33,656 nt of DNA from Treponema sp. (GTDB taxonomy: Bacteria; Spirochaetota; Spirochaetia; Treponematales; Treponemataceae): the NCBI GenBank assembly GCA_016294105.1, contig JAEDCN010000027.1, forward strand, positions 1 to 33,656, written 5' to 3'. The position numbers and the translations under genes were made by a program. Positions 22,266-30,863 of this stretch are shown here, one piece after another. Position 1 is the stretch's first letter. The number at the start of each line of letters is the position of its first letter. Below the pieces are notes generated by a model that was not told the origin of the DNA, made no database searches, and saw only the letters and a program-made list of their open reading frames with translations.

Positions 22266-24506
22266 ATGTCGATTATAGAAATTCGAGATTTGACATTTTC
22301 CTATCCAGAGCGAAATTTAGAGGCCGTAAAGCAGGTCTCCTTTTCTGTGGATAAGGGTGAATATATTGCAATTTTGGGAGCCAATGGCTCCGGAAAAAGT
22401 ACCCTAGCTCGCTTGATTTGTGGTTATTTGGAGCCTTCTTCTGGAAGCATTATCAGAGCTCAGGATATGCGGATGGGGCTGGTGTTCCAAAGTCCCGGAG
22501 ACCAGATTGTTGCCAGCGTGGTGGAAACAGATACGGCCTTTGGTCCACGAAACCTGCGTTGCTGTGAAGAAGAGGTGATGCACCGCACCGTGGAGAGCCT
22601 TGATTCTGTGGGCTTGCTGGAACGGTTGCTGGATAGAACAAGAGACCTTTCTCAAGGACAAAAGCAAAAGCTGGGAGTAGCAGGAATTGCTGCCCTACAT
22701 CCCGCCGTCTTTGTACTGGATGAATCCACCTCCATGATTGACCCAGAATCCCGCTGCCATTTGCTGGATTTGATGGATGAGTGGCACCATCAGGGGCAAA
22801 CCATCCTTCACATTACCCATAGCTTGGAAGAAGCTCATCGTGCAGGCCGGGTTATTGCCATGAACGAAGGCCAGGTGATTTTTGATGGTTCTCAGCAGCA
22901 GTTTATGACCTATACTGACATGGAAAAGCAGCTTTTTGGAGAGCCCCTTCCAGTTAATAACTTTGTATCATGTCCTTCTGCCCAGTGGCAGCCCTCTCTG
23001 GAAAATCCTTCAGATGAAATGCCCCAGGGCTTTCAAAACGATGCGGCCTTGATTTTCCGAAACATGACCTTTGCCTATGGTCAGGATGAATTTACCCAGG
23101 AGCATCAGGGGGAAGGGAAGCCCCTGTTTGAAAATTTTTCTTTGGCGGTGGAGGCTGGTCGTCTTACTGCCTTGATGGGGCCTTCTGGCTGCGGAAAGTC
23201 CACTTTGATGGAGATTGCCGCTGGGCTTTTGTCTGCTCCTGTGGGCGAGGTGTATAGCAATTCCCGTCCTTTGTTGGCACTGCAAGATAGCGACCACGGA
23301 CTTTTTGAGGAATTCGCCGCCGATGATGTGGCCTTTGGTCCTCGTAATCAGGGAATTGCTGGCAAGGAATTGGTTCAAAAAGTTCAGTTTGCCATGGGGC
23401 AGGTGGGACTTCCCTACGAAAAATTTGCGGAGCGTCAAACCATGACCCTTTCTGGAGGTGAAAAACGAAAGGTTTCTTTGGCTGGGATCATTGCCATGGA
23501 CGGGCAGGTGCTACTGTTTGACGAGCCCACTGCTGGCCTTGATGCAAAAAGCCGTCGCAAGGTGATGGAAATGCTTTTGGCCTTGGTAAAGGCGGGAAAG
23601 ACTGTGCTTTTTACCACCCATCGTGAGGATGAAGCCTTAGTTGCCCATCGTGTGGTAAAGCTTGCTGCCACCACTCCTGTTTCCATCAAGGATGTTTTGG
23701 TGGAAGAAAGCCTCCTGCAGGAAGCCGCTTCAGAGCAAACCTTTGAAGAAATCGGTATGCTCCATCAGCAACAGCCCTTGGGTGGGGTAGGACTGCTGCA
23801 ATTCCTTTCCAGCTTTGGAAGAAGCTTTTCTTCTGGAAGTAATAAACCTTCAGTGATTCAAGGCTTGCCTGCCTTGGCAAAGTACCTGCTGTTTTTTGCC
23901 CTTTTTATCTTTTCCTTTGTTACAAAGCATGTTGTGACAGCGGGAATTGGAGTGGGAGCCGTTATCTTGTATGGAGCTTTGGCTCGCTATCCATTGAAAA
24001 GCGGGTTTTTGTCCATCCTAAAACTGATTCCTTGGCTTTTGTTTTTCTTCTTGATTCAGATTTTTTTCCTGCCTGTTTATGACACCGACAAGATTTTATG
24101 GGAAGCAGGCTTTTTGGTCATAACCGATACAAAGGTGCTGTCTGGTGTTCTGCTGTTGCTCCATCTTACGGCAGCCTTTATTTCTCTGTCGGTTTTTGTA
24201 TTCTCCATTTCCGAGCAAGAAATCCTTGATGGTCTTGAAAGCTTGTTGTATCCATTAGGCAAGTGCGGGTTGCCGGTACGTCATGTTACCTTGGTGGCAG
24301 GCATTGTGTTCCGTTTTGTTCCCCTGCTGGCTCAGGAGGCTGCCCTTATCGTAAAGATTCAGCTGATTCGTGGAGGCTTAGGGGATGCAACTGGCTTCTT
24401 TGCAAAGATTCGGATTCTGCTTCCCCTGTTGATTCCTCTGACCATCAGAACCTTGAACCAAGCTTCAGTGCTGGCAGATGCCTTGACCTCCCGGTATTAT
24501 TCTTGA
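22266..24506 (+). CDS. ECF transporter fusion: two ATPase domains plus EcfT
   Basis: A 746-residue single chain combining three normally separate energy-coupling-factor subunits. ATPase 1 (~1-235): GANGSGKST, LVFQSPGDQIVASVVETD (ECF-type Q-loop), LSQGQKQK, VFVLDESTSMIDPE. ATPase 2 (~265-470): GPSGCGKST, DDVAFGPRNQG, LSGGEKRK, LLFDEPTAGLDAK. EcfT (~510-746): several membrane helices (YLLFFALFIFSFV, IPWLLFFFLIQIFFLP, VLLLLHLTAAFISLSVFVF) and C-terminal coupling motifs IQLIRGG and LADALTSRYYS. Such modules energise uptake of a vitamin or metal through an S component; none is adjacent, so it could be a group-II module shared by dispersed S proteins. All nucleotide-binding motifs look intact. Confidence 0.9.
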   Translation: MSIIEIRDLTFSYPERNLEAVKQVSFSVDKGEYIAILGANGSGKSTLARLICGYLEPSSGSIIRAQDMRMGLVFQSPGDQIVASVVETDTAFGPRNLRCCEEEVMHRTVESLDSVGLLERLLDRTRDLSQGQKQKLGVAGIAALHPAVFVLDESTSMIDPESRCHLLDLMDEWHHQGQTILHITHSLEEAHRAGRVIAMNEGQVIFDGSQQQFMTYTDMEKQLFGEPLPVNNFVSCPSAQWQPSLENPSDEMPQGFQNDAALIFRNMTFAYGQDEFTQEHQGEGKPLFENFSLAVEAGRLTALMGPSGCGKSTLMEIAAGLLSAPVGEVYSNSRPLLALQDSDHGLFEEFAADDVAFGPRNQGIAGKELVQKVQFAMGQVGLPYEKFAERQTMTLSGGEKRKVSLAGIIAMDGQVLLFDEPTAGLDAKSRRKVMEMLLALVKAGKTVLFTTHREDEALVAHRVVKLAATTPVSIKDVLVEESLLQEAASEQTFEEIGMLHQQQPLGGVGLLQFLSSFGRSFSSGSNKPSVIQGLPALAKYLLFFALFIFSFVTKHVVTAGIGVGAVILYGALARYPLKSGFLSILKLIPWLLFFFLIQIFFLPVYDTDKILWEAGFLVITDTKVLSGVLLLLHLTAAFISLSVFVFSISEQEILDGLESLLYPLGKCGLPVRHVTLVAGIVFRFVPLLAQEAALIVKIQLIRGGLGDATGFFAKIRILLPLLIPLTIRTLNQASVLADALTSRYYS

Positions 24507-24538
24507 GGTAAGGTGCAGTTTTCGTTTTGCAGAAACTA

Positions 24539-24567
24539 TTGGACTTTGTATGAAAATGTTGTATACT
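24539..24567 (+). promoter_or_regulatory. Near-consensus promoter for purH
   Basis: TTGGAC (24539-24544), exactly 17 nt, TATACT (24562-24567). A transcript would begin near 24574, ~27 nt before ATG 24601. This rules out an in-frame ATG at 24550. Confidence 0.85.
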
Positions 24568-24600
24568 GCTAGCAAATCATGCAGTTTTAAGAGGTTTAAT

Positions 24601-26310
24601 ATGCGTAGACGTGCCCTTATCAGTGTGTTCGTGAAAGATGGTGTTCTGGAGTTGGCAAATTTTCTCCACAACAATGAATGGGAGATTCTTTCCACCGGCG
24701 GAACTGCCAAATACTTGGTGGAGCAGGGTGTACCTGTTACCGATGTAAGTGCGGTTACTGAGTTTCCAGAGTGCCTTGATGGTCGAGTAAAGACCTTGCA
24801 TCCCAAGGTTCACGCTGGAATTCTTGCTATTCGAGATAAGGCTGCCCACATGGATTCCTTGAATCAGCTGGGTGTTGCTCCCATTGACTTGGTGTGCGTC
24901 AACCTCTATCCCTTCTTTGACAAGGTGCAGGCTGGACTTTCCTTTGAAGAAACCGTGGAGTTTATCGATATTGGTGGCCCCACCATGCTTCGTTCTGCCG
25001 CCAAGAACTGGCAGGATGTGCTGGTGCTTACTGACCCCGCCGACTATGCCGATGCCATGGCAGAAATCGGCTTTGGTAACAAGAACTTGGTGCTGCACCG
25101 TCGCCTTGCAGGAAAGGTATTTAACCTGACTAGTGCCTACGACGCAGCTGTGTGTCGCTTTATGTTCGATGGTCTGGATGCCATTGTAGCTGAGGATGGC
25201 ACTGCCACCTTTGATCCCCAGTTGCCTCAGTACTATCCCATGTCCTTGGAAAAGGGACAGTCCCTGCGGTATGGAGAAAATGGCCATCAGCAGGCAGCCC
25301 TCTACCTGTGGGCCGACAGAAAGGGTGCCTTTGGGGGCATGAAGCAGCTTCAGGGAAAAGAGCTTTCCTACAATAATATTCGTGACCTGGACGTGGCTTG
25401 GAAGGCTGTTTCTGCCTTCAATCGTTTTGTTCGCCAGGCTGCCAGTGTGTCTGGAACTGACTATTCCCAGTGGGACGGCCCCATCTGTGGCAAGCTGGCT
25501 GACGGTACCAAGGCAAATCCCTCTGGTACACCACTTTCAGTTTCCTTTGGAGAGGCTTCTAGCAGTGTCTTTACTGTTGCCCTGAAGCACAACACTCCCT
25601 GTGGTGCCGCTCTGGGAACTTCTATTCTTGATTCCTACAAAAAGACCTATGACTGCGACCCTGTTTCCATCTTTGGTGGAATTGTAGGCTGTAGTGCCGT
25701 GGTAGACAAGGCTGCTGCTGAAGAAATGAGCAAGTGCTTCTTGGAGGTAATTGTTGCTCCTGGCTTTACCGATGAGGCCAAGGCTGTGTTTGCCGAAAAG
25801 AAAAACCTTCGTCTGGTGGAAGCCGCTATTCCTGCTGAAGAAGACTGGGAGTGCATTGCTGTAGACGGTGGACTTTTGGTACAGAATCGTGACAACGAAT
25901 TGTTCAGCCGTTGGGATATTGTTACTAAGGCTCGCCCCACCCAGGTTCAGATTGATGAAATGGCCTTTGGTATGGCAGTGGCCATGTTTGCAAAGTCTAA
26001 TGCCATTTTGGTGATTAAGGATCATGCTGCTATCGGAATTGGTTGCGGTCAGACAAACCGCATTTGGGCTGCAGGACAGGCTTTGGAGCGGGCTAAGGCC
26101 GTTACTGATGGAGCTGGCACTGAGGCTGCCCAGGTTCTGGTAAGTGATGCCTTCTTCCCCTTTGCTGACTGTGTGGAAAAGGCTGCAGAGTTTGGTATTA
26201 AGGCCATTGTGCAGCCTGGCGGATCCTTGCGGGATCAGGAGTCCATCGATGCCTGTAACAAGCACGGCATTGCCATGGTGTTTACTGGAACTCGACACTT
26301 TAAGCACTAA
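24601..26310 (+). CDS. purH: Bifunctional AICAR transformylase / IMP cyclohydrolase
   Basis: A 569-residue enzyme for the last two steps of IMP synthesis. The cyclohydrolase domain (~1-200) shows RRALISVFVKDG, STGGTAKYL, GRVKTLHPKVH and DLVCVNLYPF. The transformylase domain includes LRYGENGHQQAALY, GKELSYNN, KHNTPCGAALG and AIGIGCGQTNRI, ending GTRHFKH. At ~569 residues it is somewhat longer than the usual ~510-530, with an extra segment near 275-320 (SGTDYSQWDGPICGKLADG). ATG 24601 is preceded by AGAGG and matches the family N-terminus. Confidence 0.96.
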   Translation: MRRRALISVFVKDGVLELANFLHNNEWEILSTGGTAKYLVEQGVPVTDVSAVTEFPECLDGRVKTLHPKVHAGILAIRDKAAHMDSLNQLGVAPIDLVCVNLYPFFDKVQAGLSFEETVEFIDIGGPTMLRSAAKNWQDVLVLTDPADYADAMAEIGFGNKNLVLHRRLAGKVFNLTSAYDAAVCRFMFDGLDAIVAEDGTATFDPQLPQYYPMSLEKGQSLRYGENGHQQAALYLWADRKGAFGGMKQLQGKELSYNNIRDLDVAWKAVSAFNRFVRQAASVSGTDYSQWDGPICGKLADGTKANPSGTPLSVSFGEASSSVFTVALKHNTPCGAALGTSILDSYKKTYDCDPVSIFGGIVGCSAVVDKAAAEEMSKCFLEVIVAPGFTDEAKAVFAEKKNLRLVEAAIPAEEDWECIAVDGGLLVQNRDNELFSRWDIVTKARPTQVQIDEMAFGMAVAMFAKSNAILVIKDHAAIGIGCGQTNRIWAAGQALERAKAVTDGAGTEAAQVLVSDAFFPFADCVEKAAEFGIKAIVQPGGSLRDQESIDACNKHGIAMVFTGTRHFKH

Positions 26311-26320
26311 GGAGTAGATT

Positions 26321-27391
26321 GTGCTTTTTTACCTTGCTTCTTGGCTGATGGAATCCTTTGGGCCAGCTCGACTTTTGCAGTCCTACGTTGTGCTCATTGT
26401 GCTTGCCCTGTATTTGGGGTTCTTTGTTACCTGTTATCTTTTGCCAAAGTTTTACAACTGGCTTCCCCATGACAGAGGACGTGACTTTACCTTGACGGCA
26501 GAGGCAGCCAAGGGCAAGCCCACAGGCTCTGGCTCCGTGTTCATCACCTTCTTCACAATTATCTGTGTGCTGGTGGTGCCCTTGCGGGGCCTGCAAGCCT
26601 GTATATTAGCTCTTACCTGGCTCACCATGGTAACGGGATTCTTAGATGACCGTAGTACCACTAGCTGGGGAGAATACCTGAAGGGTGCCTTGGACTTAGC
26701 CATTTGTTTGGTTGCTTCTTTTTTGCTCTATTTTTTCATCTCTCGTTCTACGCCAGATGGAAATATGTATATTTGGTTGCCCTTTTTGTCTAGTTCAATA
26801 AAAATTGCACCTTGGCTTTACATTTCTGTGGCTACCATTCTGTTGTGGCTTTCCATCAATACCACCAACTGTACCGACGGAGTAGACGGACTTTCCAGTA
26901 CCCTTGTGCTGATTGCCCTCATTACCATGGGCTGCCTTTTCTACTTTGTCTTTGGTCACAAGGAAATTGCCGCCTACCTGCTAGTTCCCCACATTCCTCA
27001 GGGAGCAAGCTGGGCTGTCATGACCTTTGCCTTGGCTGGCGTATTGATGGGCTACCTGTGGCACAATGCCTTCCCCAGCAAGGTTTTGATGGGAGATGCA
27101 GGAAGCCGCGCCTTGGGATTCTACATCGGTGTGTGTGTACTTGTAAGTGGTAATCCCTTCTTGATTTTAGCAACCTCTTCCATCATCTTTGTAAACGGTG
27201 GGATGGGCTTGCTGAAGATAATCCTTTTGCGGTTCTTTAAGATTCGTGTATTTTCAAAGATACGCTTTCCCCTTCATGACCACATGCGGCACAATCACGG
27301 TTGGTCTCCCACCCAGGTGCTGATTAAGTTCATGATTATGCAGGTGCTTATAACCATGGCCCTGCTGGGAATTATGCTGAAGATTCGCTAA
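26321..27391 (+). CDS. mraY: Phospho-N-acetylmuramoyl-pentapeptide transferase
   Basis: A 356-residue multi-spanning membrane enzyme transferring phospho-MurNAc-pentapeptide to undecaprenyl phosphate (lipid I synthesis). Key motifs: TGFLDDR (catalytic Asp pair), NTTNCTDGVDGLSS, MGDAGSRALGF, and the His-rich loop FPLHDHMRHNHGWS in place of the usual HHHFE. About ten hydrophobic helices are visible. The GTG start has GGAG six nt upstream and lies 10 nt after purH, so the two are co-transcribed. WecA-type enzymes share the fold; the TNCTDGVDGL motif favours MraY. Confidence 0.92.
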   Translation: MLFYLASWLMESFGPARLLQSYVVLIVLALYLGFFVTCYLLPKFYNWLPHDRGRDFTLTAEAAKGKPTGSGSVFITFFTIICVLVVPLRGLQACILALTWLTMVTGFLDDRSTTSWGEYLKGALDLAICLVASFLLYFFISRSTPDGNMYIWLPFLSSSIKIAPWLYISVATILLWLSINTTNCTDGVDGLSSTLVLIALITMGCLFYFVFGHKEIAAYLLVPHIPQGASWAVMTFALAGVLMGYLWHNAFPSKVLMGDAGSRALGFYIGVCVLVSGNPFLILATSSIIFVNGGMGLLKIILLRFFKIRVFSKIRFPLHDHMRHNHGWSPTQVLIKFMIMQVLITMALLGIMLKIR

Positions 27392-27415
27392 GGTGCACAA
27401 GAACAAGATTTTGTT

Positions 27416-27449
27416 AAAAGGGTGGGGGCTTTTCTCACCCTTTTCTTTA
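27416..27449 (+). terminator. Rho-independent terminator after mraY
   Basis: AAAAGGGTG (27416-27424) pairs with CACCCTTTT (27436-27444), with an 11-nt loop and a T-rich tail. The following gene has its own -10 box immediately downstream. Confidence 0.75.
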
Positions 27450-27452
27450 TGG

Positions 27453-27458
27453 TATCCT
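27453..27458 (+). promoter_or_regulatory. -10 box of the SH3 lipoprotein gene
   Basis: TATCCT ends six nt before ATG 27465, with no Shine-Dalgarno in between; probably leaderless. No clear -35 box. Confidence 0.35.
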
Positions 27459-27464
27459 TGAGCT

Positions 27465-28802
27465 ATGTTAAAGCGATTTTCTTGGGGAGCCATTTTCTGC
27501 GGCTTCCTTCTTTTCTTGTCTTTTACGGGATGTTCAGACCGCATGGGATACAGCGTGTTGTTATGGTCTGTGCCAGAGCAGGGCCTGGACGATGGAGAGC
27601 TTGTTCCAGTCTACATTAAATCAAATATTTCACAAACATATGTTATTGGAACTATGGATTCGGATGTGAAATTCGAAGTTCCTCTGTGGCAGATTACAGA
27701 GCCCAGCTCCAAGTCTTCCGCCAAAAAGTCTGTAGCAAAATACCTTGACTACCAATATCAGTATGCTCGTGTGGCCTTGGACGGTCTTCCTATGCGAGCA
27801 GAGCCTGTGAATACGGCAAAGCAGGTATATCGCTTACGAAAGGAAGAAGTGATTAAGGTGCTGTACAAGGGAACGGGAGCAGCCGTTATGTCTGGTTCTA
27901 ATGCCATGGAAGGGGATTGGCTTCGAGTGCTTACCAGCGACGGAACCTTGGGGTGGTGCTTTTCCTACAACCTGAAACTCTTTGACAATCGAACCGTGGA
28001 GGAGCAAGACCAGACAAACGTAGCCGCCTCAGCTGATGCTCAGACTGACAGTGCTTTGGAAGATGTTTTGAGCAAGCTCTGGTATCCTGACTCCTACAAA
28101 ACCATGATTCAGTCTCGCACCATGGACTTGGAGCAGCTAGAGGCAGGGTACCACTTTGATACAGGATCTACTACTGGTTCTGTTCAGCTGAATGTTCCAG
28201 GATTAACCTTATCTTTCCCCTACGTTGGCGTGGAAAAAACAGGAGCTAAGAGCTACAAGTTTACGGATACACCTATCAGCATTACTATTCATCGTGATAA
28301 TTATATTGCTGTACAGTATACCGATGATTTTGGTCGTCCCACTAGCTACGACTTTGTTACCTTGTCAGAGGCGCTGGATAAAACTATTGCTTCTGAACGA
28401 CAGCGTCGTCAGCAGTTATATGCAGAGCTAGAAGCCTTTGGTCCTAGCTTTGCCAGCTCCAACTACGGAAAGCTTACCTTTACTGGAGCAGATAAATTCC
28501 AGTGGAGTGGCTATCGTCAGCTTCAGCCTTCTATCATTCCCCAGGGAGCCTTAGGACGAGGTTTTGTTTCCTTCAAATATTTCTTGGCAAAGTCCTTGAC
28601 GGGCCGCTACGATGGAGTCATAACCTTGGATTTTGAAAATGGAACTCAGGAAGTGAATTTCTTCTATAAGGTTGAGGATGAGGGCTTGCGTCTGGAAGTG
28701 GCAGGAACTCATTTTAACGGTAAAACCATTACCGATAGAAACTCCAATCCAGTGGTTATCTTCTTTTCCCGACAAAATACTGGGGCAATAGGACAGGACT
28801 AA
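27465..28802 (+). CDS. SH3-domain lipoprotein, treponeme-conserved type
   Basis: A 445-residue lipoprotein: signal FCGFLLFLSFTGC with lipobox FTGC near residue 22. A bacterial SH3 domain lies at ~100-175 (YARVALDGLPMRAEPVNTA, GDWLRVLTSDGTLGWCFSYN), often used for peptidoglycan binding. The rest (~200-445) is beta-rich with no recognised domain. It follows mraY, as a lipoprotein gene does in T. pallidum (recalled, not checked), consistent with a cell-envelope role. The stop is 2 nt before the ABC-F start, so those two are coupled. Confidence 0.75.
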   Translation: MLKRFSWGAIFCGFLLFLSFTGCSDRMGYSVLLWSVPEQGLDDGELVPVYIKSNISQTYVIGTMDSDVKFEVPLWQITEPSSKSSAKKSVAKYLDYQYQYARVALDGLPMRAEPVNTAKQVYRLRKEEVIKVLYKGTGAAVMSGSNAMEGDWLRVLTSDGTLGWCFSYNLKLFDNRTVEEQDQTNVAASADAQTDSALEDVLSKLWYPDSYKTMIQSRTMDLEQLEAGYHFDTGSTTGSVQLNVPGLTLSFPYVGVEKTGAKSYKFTDTPISITIHRDNYIAVQYTDDFGRPTSYDFVTLSEALDKTIASERQRRQQLYAELEAFGPSFASSNYGKLTFTGADKFQWSGYRQLQPSIIPQGALGRGFVSFKYFLAKSLTGRYDGVITLDFENGTQEVNFFYKVEDEGLRLEVAGTHFNGKTITDRNSNPVVIFFSRQNTGAIGQD

Positions 28803-28804
28803 CC

Positions 28805-30820
28805 ATGGCCTTTGTTCAATTTTCTAAGGTGTCGCTGGCTTTTGGTGACAGGGATATTTTAAAGGATGTGTCGGTGAATCTTGCTGCAGGAACAAAGGCT
28901 GCCTTAAGTGGAGCTAATGGTTCTGGCAAGTCCACCTTGATGAAGATTATGGCTGGGGAAATTGCCCCCGACAGTGGCCAGCGAATTGCCCAAAAAGATG
29001 CTCGCATTGTGTACCTGCCCCAGTCTGGCATTGTCCACGCTGGCTGTACCCTGCGTCAGGAGGCTGACCGTGCCTTTGAGTATGGCTATCAGCTGCAGCG
29101 GGAACTGGAGGAAATTGGAGATGCCCTCAAAGATTCCTCCCAAAAAAGCGGCCCTCTGCTGGATCGCCACCACGAAATCACCACCCAGCTGGAGGAATCT
29201 GGTTGGTATCGTCGTGAGGCTCAGGCAGAGCAGGTGCTTTTGGGCCTTGGCTTTTCCCGTGGAGATCTAGAGCGTCAAACCCAGGAGTTTTCTGGCGGAT
29301 GGCAAATGCGTATTGCCCTGGCCAAGGCGCTGATGCAGCATCCTGACATCCTGCTTTTGGACGAGCCCACCAACTACCTTGATTTGGAAGCTCGAAACTG
29401 GCTGGAAGAATTCTTAAACTCCTTTTCTGGCGGATTTTTGCTGGTAAGCCACGATCGCTATTTCTTAGACACCACTGTTACGGAGGTCTACGAGCTCTTT
29501 AACGGGGATTTGCATCGCTACGTTGGTAACTACACCAATTACGAAAAGGTTCGTCAGGTGGAGCTGGAAAGTCTTATGGCAACCTACCAGCAGCAGCAGG
29601 AGGAAATCCGCAAACTGGAAGATTTTATCCGTCGCTTTGGAGCCAAGGCTACAAAGGCGGCCCAAGCTCAGGAGCGACAGAAAATGCTAGACAAGCTCCT
29701 TACCCAGCAGGTGCAGATTCCAGAATCATTGAAAAAAATGCGATTTTCCTTTCCTCCCGCCCCTCATTCTGGCCGCCTGGTGCTGACTCTAGAAGGAGTG
29801 AGCAAGTCCTACGATGGCGTGCGTCAAGTTTTAAGTCAGCTTGATTTGGTGCTGGAAAAAGGGGAGCGGCTTGTGGTGGTGGGCTGCAATGGTTCTGGTA
29901 AAACCACCTTGCTAAAAATTCTTGCCCAGCAGGATGCATCCTATGAAGGTAGTGTCAAGGAAGGTGCTGGTGTGGCAGTGGGCTACTTTTCCCAAGACAG
30001 TGCGGAAAAGATTTGTGGAGCCACCACGGTTTTGGAATATATTGAAAATCAAGCTCCCTTGGAATTGATTCCTCGGGTGCGGGATATGCTGGGTTCCTTC
30101 TTGTTCCGTGGGGACGATGTGTTCAAGACCCTGGATGTGCTTTCTGGTGGTGAAAAAAGTCGCCTTGCCCTGCTACAGCTTTTGCTGAAGCCTGTGAACC
30201 TGCTGATTCTTGACGAGCCCACCAACCACTTGGATCTTCATTCCAAGGACGTGTTGCTAGAAGCCCTGGAATCCTTTGGGGGCACAGTGGTTTTCGTTTC
30301 CCACGACAGAGGCTTTATTCAGTCCTTGGCCACCCGTGTTCTGGAACTTTCTCCTCCAGCGGAACCAGGCTCTGGAGATGTCTCCTGTGTTACCTCCTGT
30401 GGTCGAGCAAGAAATTTCCCCGGTAGTTATGAATATTATCTTGAGCGACTTGCCGCTGAGGCTGCGGGCTTGGAGGTGACGCCTCCTTCTGGCTCTGGAA
30501 AAACTTCTTCTACAAACGCTTCAAAACAAGATACAGCCGATGGAGCTAATGCTCCCAGTGCAGGAGCTTTAAAGTACGAGGAGCAGAAAAAACTCAAGAA
30601 CCAAAGGCGAAAGCTGGAAAGAGAAGAAGAGCGTCTTATGGAAGAAATTGCTGCTGCAGAGGAAGAAAAGCAGGAGCTGGAAAATCAGCTTGCTCAGCCA
30701 GAAGTCTACAGTGATCCGCAAAAAAGTCGCCAGGTTCAGTCTGCTCTGGAAGCTCTGGATGCAAAAATTGAACAGCTCACCGCTGCTTGGGAAGAGGTTT
30801 CTGCCCAGCTGGAGGGATGA
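28805..30820 (+). CDS. ABC-F family ATPase (Uup-like, ribosome-associated)
   Basis: A 671-residue soluble protein with two ABC domains and no membrane domain. Domain 1: GANGSGKST near residue 37, signature FSGGWQMR, LLLLDEPTNYLDLE; domain 2: GCNGSGKTT near 360, LSGGEKSRLAL, LLILDEPTNHLDLH. Between them is the ABC_tran_Xtn linker (EEIRKLEDFIRRFGAKATKAAQAQ), which enters the ribosomal E site in this family. The C-terminus is a charged coiled coil (~595-671), as in Uup. Unusual: a Cys-containing insert (ELSPPAEPGSGDVSCVTSCG) in domain 2. The last 33-odd bases are duplicated at 33489. Confidence 0.92.
   Translation: MAFVQFSKVSLAFGDRDILKDVSVNLAAGTKAALSGANGSGKSTLMKIMAGEIAPDSGQRIAQKDARIVYLPQSGIVHAGCTLRQEADRAFEYGYQLQRELEEIGDALKDSSQKSGPLLDRHHEITTQLEESGWYRREAQAEQVLLGLGFSRGDLERQTQEFSGGWQMRIALAKALMQHPDILLLDEPTNYLDLEARNWLEEFLNSFSGGFLLVSHDRYFLDTTVTEVYELFNGDLHRYVGNYTNYEKVRQVELESLMATYQQQQEEIRKLEDFIRRFGAKATKAAQAQERQKMLDKLLTQQVQIPESLKKMRFSFPPAPHSGRLVLTLEGVSKSYDGVRQVLSQLDLVLEKGERLVVVGCNGSGKTTLLKILAQQDASYEGSVKEGAGVAVGYFSQDSAEKICGATTVLEYIENQAPLELIPRVRDMLGSFLFRGDDVFKTLDVLSGGEKSRLALLQLLLKPVNLLILDEPTNHLDLHSKDVLLEALESFGGTVVFVSHDRGFIQSLATRVLELSPPAEPGSGDVSCVTSCGRARNFPGSYEYYLERLAAEAAGLEVTPPSGSGKTSSTNASKQDTADGANAPSAGALKYEEQKKLKNQRRKLEREEERLMEEIAAAEEEKQELENQLAQPEVYSDPQKSRQVQSALEALDAKIEQLTAAWEEVSAQLEG
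30779..30811 (+). repeat. Direct repeat, copy 1 (in the ABC-F 3' end)
   Basis: 33 bp, starting ACCGCTGCTTGGGAAGAGG and ending CCCAGCTG. It differs from copy 2 at 33489-33521 by one base (G/A at the fourth position). It lies in the last codons of the ABC-F gene. Confidence 0.95.
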
Positions 30821-30863
30821 GGGATGTGTCAAGTTTTTTATGATTTAGTTTTAGGAGATTTTA

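Noticed and set aside
24550..24600. Longer purH N-terminus starting at 24550
   Set aside because: This ATG lies between the -35 and -10 boxes of the purH promoter; ATG 24601 has a ribosome-binding site and the family N-terminus.
25537..26307. Long antisense open frames opposite purH (also 24577-25287)
   Set aside because: purH is unmistakable; the antisense frames lack start signals and recognisable domains.
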